Positions 24,860 to 36,162 of a stretch of 64,000 bases of DNA are shown here, piece after piece. How positions within the stretch are numbered: position 1 is the stretch's first letter; every line of letters begins with the position of its first letter. The stretch is from NCBI GenBank assembly GCA_030737835.1, contig CM060855.1:3404478-3468477 (forward strand), in the 5' to 3' direction. The notes below the pieces were generated by a model. That model made no database searches, was not told the origin of the DNA, and worked only from the letters and a program-made list of their open reading frames with translations. A program made the translations under genes and the position numbers. The DNA comes from Acorus gramineus. Taxonomy: Eukaryota; Streptophyta; Magnoliopsida; Acorales; Acoraceae.

Positions 24860-26060
24860 AGTTCCTTTAGAATATAACTCTATGAAAAATTAATTAAATC
24901 AGTTTTAATTTTATAAAATTATCTTAGGTCTTCAAAAAATATGTATAGTTGATGGATTTGATCTCTCAATTAAACTGCTCCAATAAATACATTCAACATA
25001 AGTCCCTCTAAAATATGAAAAATCTGATTTAGTCATTTTGATGATAAAAATGCCCCTGCCTTTATCATATACTCATCAACGGTAAAAAAAAAAAAAAAAA
25101 AGAAGAGAAAAATTGATATAACTCTTTGAAAACTTATAAAAATCGAAAGAGGTCCACGTAGAATCAGTAAATTCCCTTAGCCCCCGTTTGGAACGGGAAT
25201 AAAGACATGTTTAACCTAGGATAAAGGGAAATAAGGGATTTTGAGTGTTTGGAAACATAGAATAACTAGGGAAAAAGTATGCCACAATAAATTGGTATAA
25301 AGTGATATATGGATTCCAACCAATCCCTGGAATTAAAATTATCCTAGGTTATTTCACCCAAAGAATATGTGGGCCCACTATCAAATCAACCGTCATCACC
25401 TCTTATAAATCACCTATCAAATCAACTATTATTATTTTTTCACATTTTGTAAATCCTTATCCATACTTTATTCACATTTTACCTAAACAACAAAACATTT
25501 ATTCTTACGTTTACCAACGAGAATAATTCAAAACACAACCAAACACAAAATCACTTTATCATTATTTATACTCACTTATGTCGGAATAAATGTATACAAA
25601 AAAAAAGTCCTATTCCCGTTCTAAACGGGGGCTTAAAGTTAATCACAAATCTGGTTAGTGTATTATAGTAAATCAGGTAAATTTTAAAAGGTTATTACTA
25701 TATTTTTTCTTGTATGGTTAAAGTCAACCACAACTCTGGTTAGTTCCAGTTTCGGTAGAGACTAAAATAAATATTGTTTAATAAAATAGGAACTTGAGGG
25801 GATTTTACTAATTTTATAGAGACATTTTTCGATTTTATAAGTTTCTAGGGAGTTATATCGGCTTTTTCAAATAAGGGCTGAGGGCATTATGGTAAATTTT
25901 AATACGTAGTTAGGGTTAACTATGTATTTGATTAATTGGGGTGATAGTAAGGACTGAAATGATATGTTTCAAATAACAGAGGGACATGTGGAGATTTTTT
26001 AATTTTACAGGTATTAAAACCAATTTAACTAACTTTCGAGGGAGTTATATCCATTTTCCC
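24860..26060. mobile_element. Mutator-like foldback element carrying a nested MITE
   Basis: The ends are degenerate inverted repeats: the right end read inward gives GGGGAAAATGGATATAACTC and the left reads AGAATATAACTC. Both are followed by TTAATTAAATCAGTTTTAAT-like sequence. The interior matches a second copy at 31766-33503 in order, sharing TCCAATRAATACATTCAA, GGTTAAAGTCAACCACA and GACTAAAATAAATA blocks. A Harbinger MITE at 25180-25632 is inserted in it. No clean target duplication was recognised. Confidence 0.65.
25180..25632. mobile_element. Harbinger/Tourist-like MITE nested in the foldback element
   Basis: This 453-bp element has termini GCCCCCGTTTGGAACGGGAA and its near-perfect inverse (TTCCCGTTCTAAACGGGGGC). 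It is flanked on both sides by TTA (25177-25179 and 25633-25635). Long TIRs with a CGTTTGG core and TTA duplications define PIF/Harbinger (Tourist-type) MITEs. It has no coding capacity. Confidence 0.92.
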
Positions 26061-27253
26061 CTAAATTTTAGTGGTTAAAAGAAAGCAAACCTATTTTTTT
26101 TATATTTATGACATTAAATTTTGATTTTATACAAATAAACAATTCCACAATAAAACCCCTTTAAATAATTTTTTTTTTGAGTTATTACATAAAAAGCGCT
26201 TACACTTAATTCTTTTTCAATCCTATTTACAGCCTCGTGTACTTTGATAGTTCAATATAGCGCAGTAGTGTGCTATACTGCACTATCAAAATGTATGAGA
26301 TACTATCATAGTATGACTCAATTTTTTTCCTTTTTTAATGCAAAAAATATATATTATTATATCTCAGTATATGTTTCATTTCATATAATATGTACATCAA
26401 TGAGAGAATGTATAATTAAAAGAAAAAATTCGGTATGAATTGCTGATGAGACTATACAAAGGGCTGGAAATATTGTTTTCCTTGTATATATCACAAGGAA
26501 AATGATACATCCCACCTATGTGTAACTCTATCTGCAACACTCCAAATCATTTTGATTTTTTATATGTATATTCATTTGTTCAAATACATTCTATATATTA
26601 TGAAAAATGAAATATTTATCTATATAAATCAATGTATATTTTTTTAAAAAATTAAAAATTTAGTTTTTTTTATATATTACACTAATGAAAAAATATAGGA
26701 TGTTACGCTAGTTGAGTATACATGATGTCAGTGGATGTCTCAAGATTGTAAAATGAGTTGAGTGTATTAGTTATCAGGTTTCATAAATTGAAAATATTTA
26801 TGCAACTTTGAAGTCTTTTATTTTGTGGGCTGTTGCTGTCAAATCAGATTCTTAGGTCAGAATAGTCTCTTAGATTACTTTTTTTTCTTTGTATATAACC
26901 ATGTAAGTCGCTCATACACTATTATTTTTACAGCAATACTCATGTACACAATCTCCAATGAAATATGGATAATGTCAGGGGCAGTTTCAAATGCAGTTTC
27001 ACTTAGTCTAATAAAGAATATATTTCGATGACAAATGTATACTATTCTATTTAAATTGAATGAATTCATTTTTATCAAACGTAAAAAAAAATTTAACGAG
27101 TTATACACCTCACCTAATTAAGAGATATACCTTGTTTCACTCATGTTTCTTCACATAAAAAGAAATTGTGATCTTTGTCAAGATTAAACAGTAACATCTC
27201 AACAATGCCGCCAATTACATCTAATAAAAATCAATACCATGTTGTTAAACTAT
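26061..27253. other. AT-rich intergenic spacer
   Basis: No gene is recognised. A copy of the dispersed AT-rich repeat lies at about 27045-27135. Short ORFs in this stretch are phenylalanine/tyrosine-rich noise. Confidence 0.6.
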
Positions 27254-27484
27254 AAGATTGCTTGGTCCACAGTAGTCATAGCACAACGGTTCAAGGATTT
27301 CTTGTATTAAGGGTAGGTCTTGGGTTCTAGTCTTGGCGCTGACTTATCCACTTGTTTGTTGACGATTATTTGAAAGAATTTTCTGTGGGATCAGAGCAAA
27401 CAGAGGTAGCCTTCCTAGCTTGATTGTAAAATCAGTCACAGGGGTCCCTCTGATATAAAAAGAAAAAAAAGATTGCTTGGTCCA
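27254..27484 (+). mobile_element. tRNA-type SINE with 16-bp target duplication
   Basis: A direct repeat AAGATTGCTTGGTCCA lies at 27254-27269 and 27469-27484. The 199-bp body contains an A-box-like TAGCACAACGG (27279-27289) and a B-box-like GGTTCTAGTCT (27323-27333). They are about 34 bp apart, matching an internal RNA polymerase III promoter. It ends in an A-rich tail. Length, promoter, tail and duplication together define a SINE, mobilised by LINE machinery. Confidence 0.9.
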
Positions 27485-28700
27485 AAGGAGTCCAAGGCAG
27501 GCCATTGATCATGTCACTTAAATTTTAGGTTAGAAAATTGTTTATGAAAGGAAAAATATTTTGCAGTCTAATTTATGACATTGACATATCTAGATTTGTT
27601 TTTGAGATAATGCAAATATATATTCAAAATGCTAATTGTTAATAAAATATGCCATTTAAAATATGAAAAGAGAGAGAATCATATAATTAGTCTTTTTCCA
27701 GCTTTGGATCCCAAAAGCCAAAATGTCATGAATCCCATCAAATGGTAACGAGATACTTCCCTAAATGCCCCTGAATTTACCATTCTATTTTTTGTTTCAC
27801 CACTGTCTATTTTCACCATATATTCTCAACATGCCCCTGCTTACCAGATCACACCCAAAAATGCCCTCGCAAATTTGATTCATTTATGATGTGCTGCTTT
27901 ATTAGAGATAAAGCAGCACAATGCTTTATTAAAGTGTTTTTTTTAAGACCTTTATAAAGGTCACTGATGTTTTTTTTTTTTTTAAAGTGTGGCTGGAGAC
28001 AATTTCTACCCCGGTCATATTGATGTTTGATGTTGGATTTATATCTTGTATTCAGAATTCTACAAAATCAATGAAAAACCATTAACAATAATTTTTTTTT
28101 TTTAAATTGAAAATATGATTTGCCACTATGAATGAAACGTGAGTCGAAGGTGATTAGTTCTTTCAAAGGTGAAGGAGAGCGCATGTGCATTTTCACGTAT
28201 AATGACGATGCTGTAATTCTTTAATATGTGATGGAACATTATTATCATGTATCATGTTATGTATATCCTTTTGGGAGTTCGATTGTCTCGTACCATTAAT
28301 GGTAATCCTAGGTATTGAGATGAGATAGATAGATTTGTAACCCCAACACAAAATCCAAAAAAAAAAAATGGCATAAAATTTTTATTCTGTCTCATGCTGA
28401 TTGTGTTTTGCTTTTCATTTTCTCTGTTTCGATTCCATTTTGTACCACACAAAAGGACTCCAAAAAATAGGAAAAAGTTTCACTAATTGGAGTCATCAGA
28501 GGCTTTGCTTTAAGAAATTCCATTAAGCATGACATTAGTACAACAAAAGCACAACTAATACATATATTGTATGGGCACAGAACACAAGGCATATATGCTT
28601 TGGCACTCCAAACAAGTAAAAGAAGAGAACATTTTGTTTCCTTCCTCTCATATGTGCCATGGTCATCCTAAACAACCAAAACCACACTTACAAAAAAAGA
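27485..28700. other. Intergenic spacer
   Basis: No gene is recognised. T-rich tracts (about 27968-27983 and 28090-28105) occur; otherwise nothing is seen. The 3' end of the extensin transcript probably lies near its right edge. Confidence 0.5.
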
Positions 28701-28796
28701 AAATAAAACATATTTTTTTATTTTATTGATAAAATGAGAGCTCTTCAACCATCCCATTGTTGGATGAACTTGACCATCTTGGAAGATCCTCATCTC

Positions 28797-28890
28797 CTGA
28801 AAAGGAAAAAAAAAAAAAAATTACATTTGAGTTATTGAATAATGAGAAATGAATGTGCATGTGTAGTATTAACTATTAACTGATGCTTAC
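28797..28890 (-). other. Probable intron in the 3'-UTR of the extensin gene
   Basis: On the minus strand, 30 bp past the stop codon, there is a donor GTAAGC (28890 downward). After 94 bp comes an acceptor: a long T run followed by CCTTTTCAG ending at 28797. Both sites are close to ideal for plants. A single intron in the 3'-UTR is also known for the maize HRGP gene, which supports the call. It does not affect the protein. Confidence 0.65.
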
Positions 28891-28919
28891 ATTGTTTTTC
28901 CTTTGGAAGAACAGCCATC

Positions 28920-30210
28920 CTAGTAGTGGTGAGGAGGAGGTGGTGAAGCATACTTGTAAACATGAGGTGGTGGTGGTGACTTGTACTTGTAAACTGGTGG
29001 TGGGGGTGGGGGTGATTTATAGTGATAGGGAGGGGGAGGGGGTGATTTGTACTTGTAAACTGGTGTAGGTGGTGGTGGTGGTGATTTGTAGTGGTAATGA
29101 GGGTGGTGGGGAGGTGGTGGTGGTGATTTGTAGTGGTAATGAGGGTGGTGGGGAGGTGGTGGTGGTGGTGACTTGTACTTATAAACTGGTGGAGGTGGTG
29201 GTGGTGATTTGTAGTGGTAGGGTGGTGGAGGTGGTGGTGGTGATTTGTAATGGTAGGGAGGAGGAGGAGGTGATTTGTACTTGTACACTGGAGGAGGTGG
29301 TGGTGGAGATTTGTAGTGGTAGGGTGGTGGTGGTGGTGATTTGTACTTGTACACTGGAGGAGGTGGTGGTGGAGATTTGTAGTGATAGGGTGGTGGAGGT
29401 GGTGACTTGTAAACTGGTGGAGGTGGTGGTGGAGATTTATAGTGGTAGGGTGGTGGTGGTGGTGACTTGTACTTGTAGACTGGTGGAGGAGGAGGTGGTG
29501 ACTTGTAGTGGTAAGGAGGAGGAGGGGGTGATTTGTACTTGTAAACTGGTGGAGGGGGTGGTGGAGATTTGTAGTGGTAGGGTGGTGGAGGTGGTGACTT
29601 GTACTTGTAAACTGGTGGAGGTGGTGGTGGAGATTTGTAGTGGTAGGGTGGTGGAGGTGGTGACTTGTACTTATAAACTGGTGGAGGTGGTGGTGGAGAT
29701 TTGTAGTGGTAGGGTGGTGGAGGTGGTGACTTGTACTTATAAACTGGTGGAGGTGGTGGTGGAGATTTGTAGTGGTAGGGTGGTGGAGGTGGTGATTTGT
29801 ACTTGTACACTGGTGGTGGTGGTGGTGGTGGTGGAGATTTGTAGTGGTAAGGTGGTGGGTGGTGGTGGAGATTTGTAGTGGTAAGGTGGTGGTGGTGGAG
29901 ATTTGTACTTGTACACTGGTGGTGGTGGTGGTGGAGATTTGTAGTGGTAAGGTGGTGGAGGTGGTGACTTGTACTTGTAAACTGGTGGAGGTGGTGGTGG
30001 TGGTGACTTGTAGTGGTAGTGGGGGTGGTGAGGAGGTGGTGGTGGTGTTGAGTAGTGGTAGTGAGGATGGTGGGGAGGAGAAAGGTGTTTCTTTGGGGGT
30101 GGTGGTGAGGAGTATGAATAGGTTGCTGAGGTCTCTGAAGGGAGGGTTAGAGAGAGAGCAACAAGAAGGAATAGTGTAGCAATGGAGAAGGCCCTCTTTG
30201 AGCCCTCCAT
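28920..30210 (-). CDS. Extensin (hydroxyproline-rich cell-wall glycoprotein), frameshifted
   Basis: The start at 30210 (MEGSKRAF) is preferred over an in-frame ATG eight codons upstream because it gives a standard signal peptide: a basic N-terminus, a hydrophobic core (ATLFLLVALSLTL), and cleavage near SETSA/TYS, about 24 residues in. The mature protein is SPPPP/SPPPPP blocks alternating with YHYK and VYKYK. Ser-Pro(4-5) is the hydroxylation and arabinosylation site, and YxY pairs form isodityrosine cross-links, so it is a structural wall protein. The frame breaks at 29850-29868: 19 bases separate two repeat anchors where 18 or 21 would stay in frame. Read literally, translation ends near 29737 with a Thr-rich tail. 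Downstream, about 316 codons remain open in the extensin frame to TAG at 28920-28922. Either the break is very recent or it is a sequencing error in a repeat. Confidence 0.85.
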
Positions 30211-30249
30211 CTTGTTTTTGGGATGGAGAAACACAATGCCCTCCTAACC

Positions 30250-30262
30250 TCTATATATAGGC
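30250..30262 (-). promoter_or_regulatory. TATA box of the extensin gene
   Basis: CTATATATAG lies about 40 bp upstream of the preferred start codon on the minus strand. It is in an otherwise mixed-composition promoter and is the only TATA candidate near the gene. A CTATATATAG core of this kind is a strong plant TATA element and would imply a very short 5'-UTR. Confidence 0.7.
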
Positions 30263-31765
30263 CTTATACCATTTGGAATCTTTGGTTTCAACATTGGTTA
30301 AAAGTAAAAGTTGAATTGTTCATTGAGCCAAAAGAAGAAAAAAAAAAGAGGGGGGGGGGGGTTTGGGGGTTGGGGTGTTATGGTATTGGTTAATCAAAAT
30401 TTGAATAGTGATATCTATTAGATGTAATAAAAATATATATTAGTTAATAATTCATTATTAATAAATTATAATAAAATTATGATGGATGCTTTTTTTTTTT
30501 TGCACAACTATTGATACATCTCTAAGAACTCATCATTTCAAGAATTGGTTGTTTTTAAAATTCGAGTCTTATTATATATTCCATGATTTTAAGGGTGATT
30601 GGACTAAAAATCAGATTGATTCAGAATTTAACTAGTCAAACCAGCTAGTCCAACCTAATTTTTAAACGAGCATTGTTACATTTAGTCTATTTACAGTTTT
30701 CTATATTTTATTAGTTATTTGCACTCACTAAAATAAAATAAATATCTCATTAAAATTTTAAATGTACTGAAAATGAATCCATACAAATTATTAAAATATA
30801 TATATAAATAAATATATAAAAAATCTTAAACTAATTAGTGATATTTCAATGAGATCTTGTGTGCCTCCACTTTTGAATGGTTTGACTTTTGTTTGTGTGT
30901 TTTATTAATGAGGTTATATCTTAGGAAGATGCTGGCTGTGTTTACAGACTTGCAGGCTCATCATGGACTAAAATAAGATTTTTAGATTTGGGTCCTTGAG
31001 AAGTTTAATATTAAGGAATCTTAACCTTCTATCTTTTTTTATAGGATGATTAGATGTAACATTTTATTTTTATGGCCATTTTGACATTCATTCTCATTCT
31101 CCTTCTACTATAACACTTAAATACATAACATTTGAAATTTTATATTCATGTGATCATTTTGGATAATTTTATTTATTTCTCATTCCCACGAAATCTATGA
31201 AACTAGGTTCCTTGGAAAAATAGGAGTTCTAAGTGTGAACCAAAATTATCAAACTAGTCCTTGAGGTCCGAAAATCAAAATGACATATATATAGTTGAGT
31301 TAAAGAATTATTGTGAAAAACGAGGACCTGAACATAATTCAAAAGAATAGATTGGCCCATGTTTATGTTTTTACAAGAGAATTTTTAAGGGACCAAAACC
31401 TAAAATACCCAAAAATAATGGACCTTGTGAACATGTGACGTACTATTCAATATTCATAGTGGTTCAGATTAGATTTCAATTTTTTTTTTTTTTATAAATT
31501 TTTAGTCGTATATTCTTTTTGGATAATGTTGGACAGTATCCATGTATCTTTAAATTTTTTAAAATAATAAAAATCGGCTAATCAAATAAATGTTAGGATG
31601 AAAAACATATATCATTTCATTTTAAATTAAATGGGCTCATCTTGTAAATATAAAATAAATATTGAGATATATATCTCCTCTAATAAAATATATAACCCAT
31701 TGGAAACCTAACAAAAACTGTCCATGAGACTGTTTATTGCGTGTAACAACGCTCAATTTTTTTTA
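30263..31765. other. Extensin upstream region and AT-rich spacer
   Basis: No gene is recognised. A poly-purine tract with a G run lies at about 30340-30375. A dispersed AT-rich repeat copy sits at about 31612-31700. Confidence 0.5.
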
Positions 31766-31872
31766 GGAAAAAACCATATAACTACTGGAAAGTTAGCTAA
31801 ATTGATTTTAGTCAATATAAAATTAAAAAATCACCACAGGTTCTCGAAAAATATATATGGTTAATGGATTTA

Positions 31873-32097
31873 GGGTTCGTTTGGATATAAGTTTAGGTAG
31901 ATTCTACGTTTCAAAAGCTAAAAATTCTGAAACTCAGATCCAAATACATTTTCAGCGTTTAGTTTTTCAAACCATAATCTTTCTTTTAAGACCAAAAAAT
32001 CTTGCGGTTAAAAATCTACTAAAGCTTTTCAAAAGTTGAATGTGAAACATAAGATTTTAAGAATCTCATAGTTTCAACCTCACATCCAAACGCGTCC
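31873..32097. mobile_element. Tourist-like MITE
   Basis: This 225-bp element has termini GGGTTCGTTTGGATATAAG and CTCACATCCAAACGCGTCC, which are inverted repeats. It is flanked by TTA at 31870-31872 and 32098-32100. The related foldback copy near 24960 lacks it, providing a related-to-empty site. Confidence 0.9.
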
Positions 32098-32588
32098 TTA
32101 GTGTGTGAGTTAAATTGCTCCAATGAATACATTCAAATAAGTCCTTACAAAAAGATGAACAATCCGATTTAGTTTTTTGATGATGAAAATGCCCATCTTT
32201 TCTTGAAAATTCTTGTGCTATACTCACCAATGGTAAAAAAAAGAGAGAAAATCGATATAACTCCATGGAAAGTTATGAAAATAAAAAAAGGTTCGTATAA
32301 AATTAGTAAATCTCCTTAAAGTCAAACACAAATCTAGTTAGTGTATTACAATAATTTATCAAGCAAATTTTAAAAGGGTATTATAGTAATTTATTATGTA
32401 TGGTTAAAGTCAACCACAGTTCTGGTTAGTTTTGGTTACTACAAAGACTAAAATAAATACAGTCTAATATGATAAGGACTTGAAAAGATTTATCAATTTT
32501 ATATAGATATTTTTTTTATTTTCATAAGTTTCTATGGAGCTTTATCAATTTTTTGAAAATAAAAGGTAGGGCATTCTAATAACTTTTA

Positions 32589-33025
32589 CCCCCCGTTTGG
32601 ATAGAGAATTAAGTTATTTCGATATTTATGACTATTTTAGTATAAATAAGAATAAATTAATTTTTTGTTTGGTTGTATTTTGAATTATTCTCGTTGGAAA
32701 ATGTAATAATAAAGTTTTTGTAGTTTGGATAAAATGTGAATAAGGTGTGGATAATAAGGATTTACGAAAGGTAAAAAAAATGATAACAATTGATTTATAA
32801 GAGGTGATGGTGGTGGATTTGACAGTGGACATACATATTCTTTTGATTTGAATAACCTGGAATAACTTAATTATAAGGGTTACTTGGAATCTATATACCA
32901 GGTCACTTTATACCAGTTAATTCTTGCATACAGATTCTCATGTATTCCAACCTTAACATCCATTTTGAGGCTATTCTGATTAATTTCCACTTATTCTAGG
33001 CCATATTATATAACCAAATGGGGGT
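32589..33025. mobile_element. Harbinger/Tourist-like MITE, opposite orientation to the 25180 copy
   Basis: CCCCCCGTTTGGATA at the left and TAACCAAATGGGGGT at the right are imperfect inverted repeats flanked by TTA (32586-32588 and 33026-33028). The body is a reverse-oriented relative of the MITE at 25180-25632. Confidence 0.85.
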
Positions 33026-33097
33026 TTAATGTATAGTTAAGGTTAACCATGTACTTGATTAGTTAGAGGAGAACGTATATTACCATCCTGTTAATTT

Positions 33098-33375
33098 AGA
33101 ACCCCACCCAATAAAAATATGATATTAGTTTTCTTAAAAAAATAGGAACCCACTCACCCTTCTACCTAACCCAACTTCCCTTGCAGCAGTTGTTGTCGTC
33201 CTCCCTTTCTCCCCCTCCGGTGCCTCCTCCCTCGCTCGCATTCACTTCATCTCCTACTGTCATCGTTCACACCCACCATTGTCATCGACCGTCATCGTAA
33301 ATGGAATGGGTGGGTGGGTTTCCTATTTAAAAATAATAATAATTTGATATTGTTTGTTGGGTGGGATTCTAAACT
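33098..33375. mobile_element. Small TIR element with a GC-rich core
   Basis: The ends TTTAGAACCCCACCCAA and (inverted) TTTAGAATCCCACCCAA match over about 60 bp, including an AAATAGGAACCCACTCACCC-like inner block. The core (about 33180-33300) is rich in C and T (CTCCTCC, CATCGTC) and differs sharply from the AT-rich surroundings, like captured host sequence. No target duplication could be fixed and no frame is recognisable. Confidence 0.6.
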
Positions 33376-33503
33376 TACGAGATGATAATATACGCTCTAG
33401 TTCGATTTGTGACAGTAAAATTTAAAATAATATTTTTTTAATAAAATAGAGACACGTGATGATTTTAATTTCACCATTCTACAGAGTTATATCTATTTTT
33501 CTC

Positions 33504-34540
33504 TTTCTTTATGTTATACTATTCTGCCTTGGAAACCATGCAATTCCAGGTCGACAGAGACGGCTTGGCTCACTTTTTGGCACTTTCTGTACCTCGGGAC
33601 CGCTTTGCAAATTATATTTTTGTTTTTATATGTTTATGTTTTTTAAAGTAATTTTAAATAGATGAAACTGCAAAATTGCTGTCTTTATCTATTTTGATTA
33701 TTCTTGCACTTCAATTATAAATTATATGATTTTATTTATAAGAAATATAAACATTTTTAACAAGTTATATATTTCATTACAGTAAGTGACTAACTAAATA
33801 TATGCGACAATAAATGAAACTTTTTAAAAAAATTGAAACAGGGTCCATATTTACATAGCCTTGCATTAGTGAAATTTTAAATATTATATTATATATGTTA
33901 GTATGACTAACAAAGCTAAAACAAATATTTTAGTACGAGGATTTGAAATATCTATGTAACTTCAAAATAATCATGTGATCAATTTTACTTGAAAAAGTTA
34001 TGGTAGTGTCAATTGTTCCCATATTTGAACATTTGGATTGTTGTTAAATGTGTTTTTCAACATTGGAGATATCTTAGTTGAATTTAGGGTTTTTCTTTCA
34101 TATTAAACACTAATAACGACGGTTTGGCGTGTCAGTAAGTTGAAATGTGTTATATAACTTGGTTGATGTAACCAAATTAAATCATATTTTGATAAGTTGG
34201 TAAAGATACCCTTTTTTATCGAGATATCATATGTTCGAGTATATCATGTCGATACTATACAATTTTGATTGATTAATTGAATGAAATGCTTTGGGTACAG
34301 AAATTTACTGCAAAAAGATTGAGAGTAATTATGAACTTAAATTTAAAACTGAATTCAACTTAAAAGGGGATCCCAATTTGTTATAAAAATAGAAAAAGAT
34401 ATTCAAGCATAGCTTAAAAAATATGTGTGACTTTGGTACCACCTTCATAAATTGTTTTTGGAATGACCATGGCCAATCCACATGGAGGTGGCAGCCCCAC
34501 TCAATTTCTGAGAACCAAATGTTATGGTTTAATTAGTTTG
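33504..34540. other. AT-rich intergenic spacer
   Basis: No gene or structured element is recognised. It ends at the ATGAT target site of the second copia element. Confidence 0.5.
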
Positions 34541-34545
34541 ATGAT

Positions 34546-34856
34546 TGTTGTGAATATGGTGGATAACCATCGCTTTTCTAACCCATAACATTTCCCACTC
34601 TTCAACTCCATAACCTCCCCCACTCTTCTATTCCATAACACTCCCATTATTGCCCCACTATCTCCCCTTCACCTCTATAGACTTGTAACTCCCCACCTTT
34701 GGGATTCCTCTATGCACCCTATAAATAGAGGGGTTTCTCATGTATTCCATCAACCAACAAATAGTGAATAAGAATCTCTCTCTCTACTTCTCTTCTATAT
34801 GCTTGTGTGCTTTGTTTATATACTCTTATATATCATATTCTATTTAGTTTACAACA
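34546..34856 (+). repeat. Left LTR of the decayed copia element
   Basis: It contains a CCTATAAATAG TATA motif at about 34720, then a CT-rich stretch, as expected for the LTR promoter. It ends TTTACAACA at 34856. Confidence 0.92.
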
Positions 34857-35379
34857 CGTTATCAGCACGAGAAGCTCTTTGTTAAAGAGAAATGTTTGTA
34901 TCGATGGGTTCTTAATGATCTATATCAAAAATATACTCCCCCTTGATGTTATGTATTTTTATGTAAATCATCTACTACATACATATGATTAATTTTTTTT
35001 TCAATATGCATGGAACCGTATGCAAATTATGTGTAGAACCCGTATACATCTATCTTTTATTTTCATCTAATGTACTGCATACATCTATCTTTTATTTTCC
35101 ATGCATGCAATCCCCTTGAAAATTTTTCATACATATGTTAATTTATGAAAACTAGTATGCAATTTTTCCATGCAACAGTATGCGGCATCTATCATTTGAT
35201 TATTTATTTTTCATGTAACTGTTCCATGTTTGTCATCTTTTATTAAAATTTAAATATTATACATCTATGTGTAGAACCAGAAGTTCTCACAAATATCAAT
35301 TAATTTGATATTTATATTTGATTTGAAATTCATTTTAATGTTACAATGTCATGTGTCCCTATAGAATCATACAAAAATT

Positions 35380-35790
35380 GTATTTACATGGATCCCTGAA
35401 GGACTATGTAGAAGTTATGAATAATGTGTTCCAATAAGACCATGCAAATTTTATTCTATCCCTGAAGGACTACAAAAATTATTACGTAGATCCTTGAAGA
35501 ATCATGTAAAAGATATGATTAAAAATGTCCCTGAAGGACTATAATTATATTGTATCCATGAAGGATCATACAAATTTTATTTTATTTTATCCCTGAAGGA
35601 CTGTACAAAAATTATGATTATATGAATCTTTGAAGGATCATGTAAAATTTTATTTTGTTCTATCCCTGAAGGACTATACAAAAATCATGATTGTTCGTGT
35701 CCCTGTAGGACCAAACAAAAGTTATATGATATATTTTTTGGGTCCTTGAAGGACCAAATAATAATAAAAAAAGATCCATGTATCCCAGCA
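35380..35790 (+). repeat. Array of about eleven TCCCTGAAGGA hairpin repeats in the leader
   Basis: The near-palindrome TCCCTGAAGGA recurs every 30-40 bp (about 35390, 35457, 35490, 35526, 35555, 35588, 35628, 35664, 35700, 35741, 35773). It is usually followed by ACTATACAAA- or TCATGTAAA-like sequence and an AT-rich spacer. Copies such as GGTCCTTGAAGGACC are perfect hairpins. It occupies the same place, between primer-binding site and coding region, as the array in the young copia element. Confidence 0.8.
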
Positions 35791-36162
35791 GGAACATGTA
35801 AATTATGATTAGATTTCACCATCATCATCATCATAATGAAGAGGATTTAAAGATTAATACCTCATTGACAAAGGTCCACCGGCCATTATGCCTCAAATAT
35901 GCTCCAGTTGTAGCAATATTGAGAGCATCAATTTTATATATTCTCGTTGCCGAACAACGATTTTTTAAAAATATCATATAACTCAACTCAATGGCATAGC
36001 ATCATTACTCGAAGTAAATGCATTTTATTTTATGTTCGTCATGGAAGTTGTGGTCATGAATGATAAGATCATGATTTATATAGTTGAAAGTACAACAATC
36101 ATAGAGTTTGTAAAATATCTCAAATCACTAGAAGTGATTTGCTATTAAACAAAAGCATAATT

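Larger units (their letters stand above)
31766..33503. mobile_element. Second copy of the Mutator-like foldback element, with three nested insertions
   Basis: The left end GGAAAAAACCATATAACTAC and the right end read inward (GAGAAAAATAGATATAACTC) are inverted repeats. The interior follows the copy at 24860-26060 block by block. Three insertions interrupt it: a Tourist-like MITE (31873-32097), a Harbinger-like MITE (32589-33025) and a small TIR element (33098-33375). Comparison with the first copy gives the uninterrupted order at the first two sites. No coding capacity is seen. Confidence 0.65.

Noticed and set aside
27279-27333. tRNA gene suggested by A and B boxes
   Set aside because: No cloverleaf or acceptor stem can be formed, and the target duplications and A-rich tail show a SINE.
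29069-29878. 269-codon open frame on + opposite the extensin gene, rich in Val and Cys
   Set aside because: It is the antisense of the (Pro)n repeat; a repeat with no stop on one strand tends to be open on the other. It has no start context and no family motif.
29737-30234. Reading the extensin as a real 157-165-aa protein with a Thr-rich tail
   Set aside because: The tail arises only from the frameshift, and the extensin frame stays open far beyond, so the tail is not a selected sequence.
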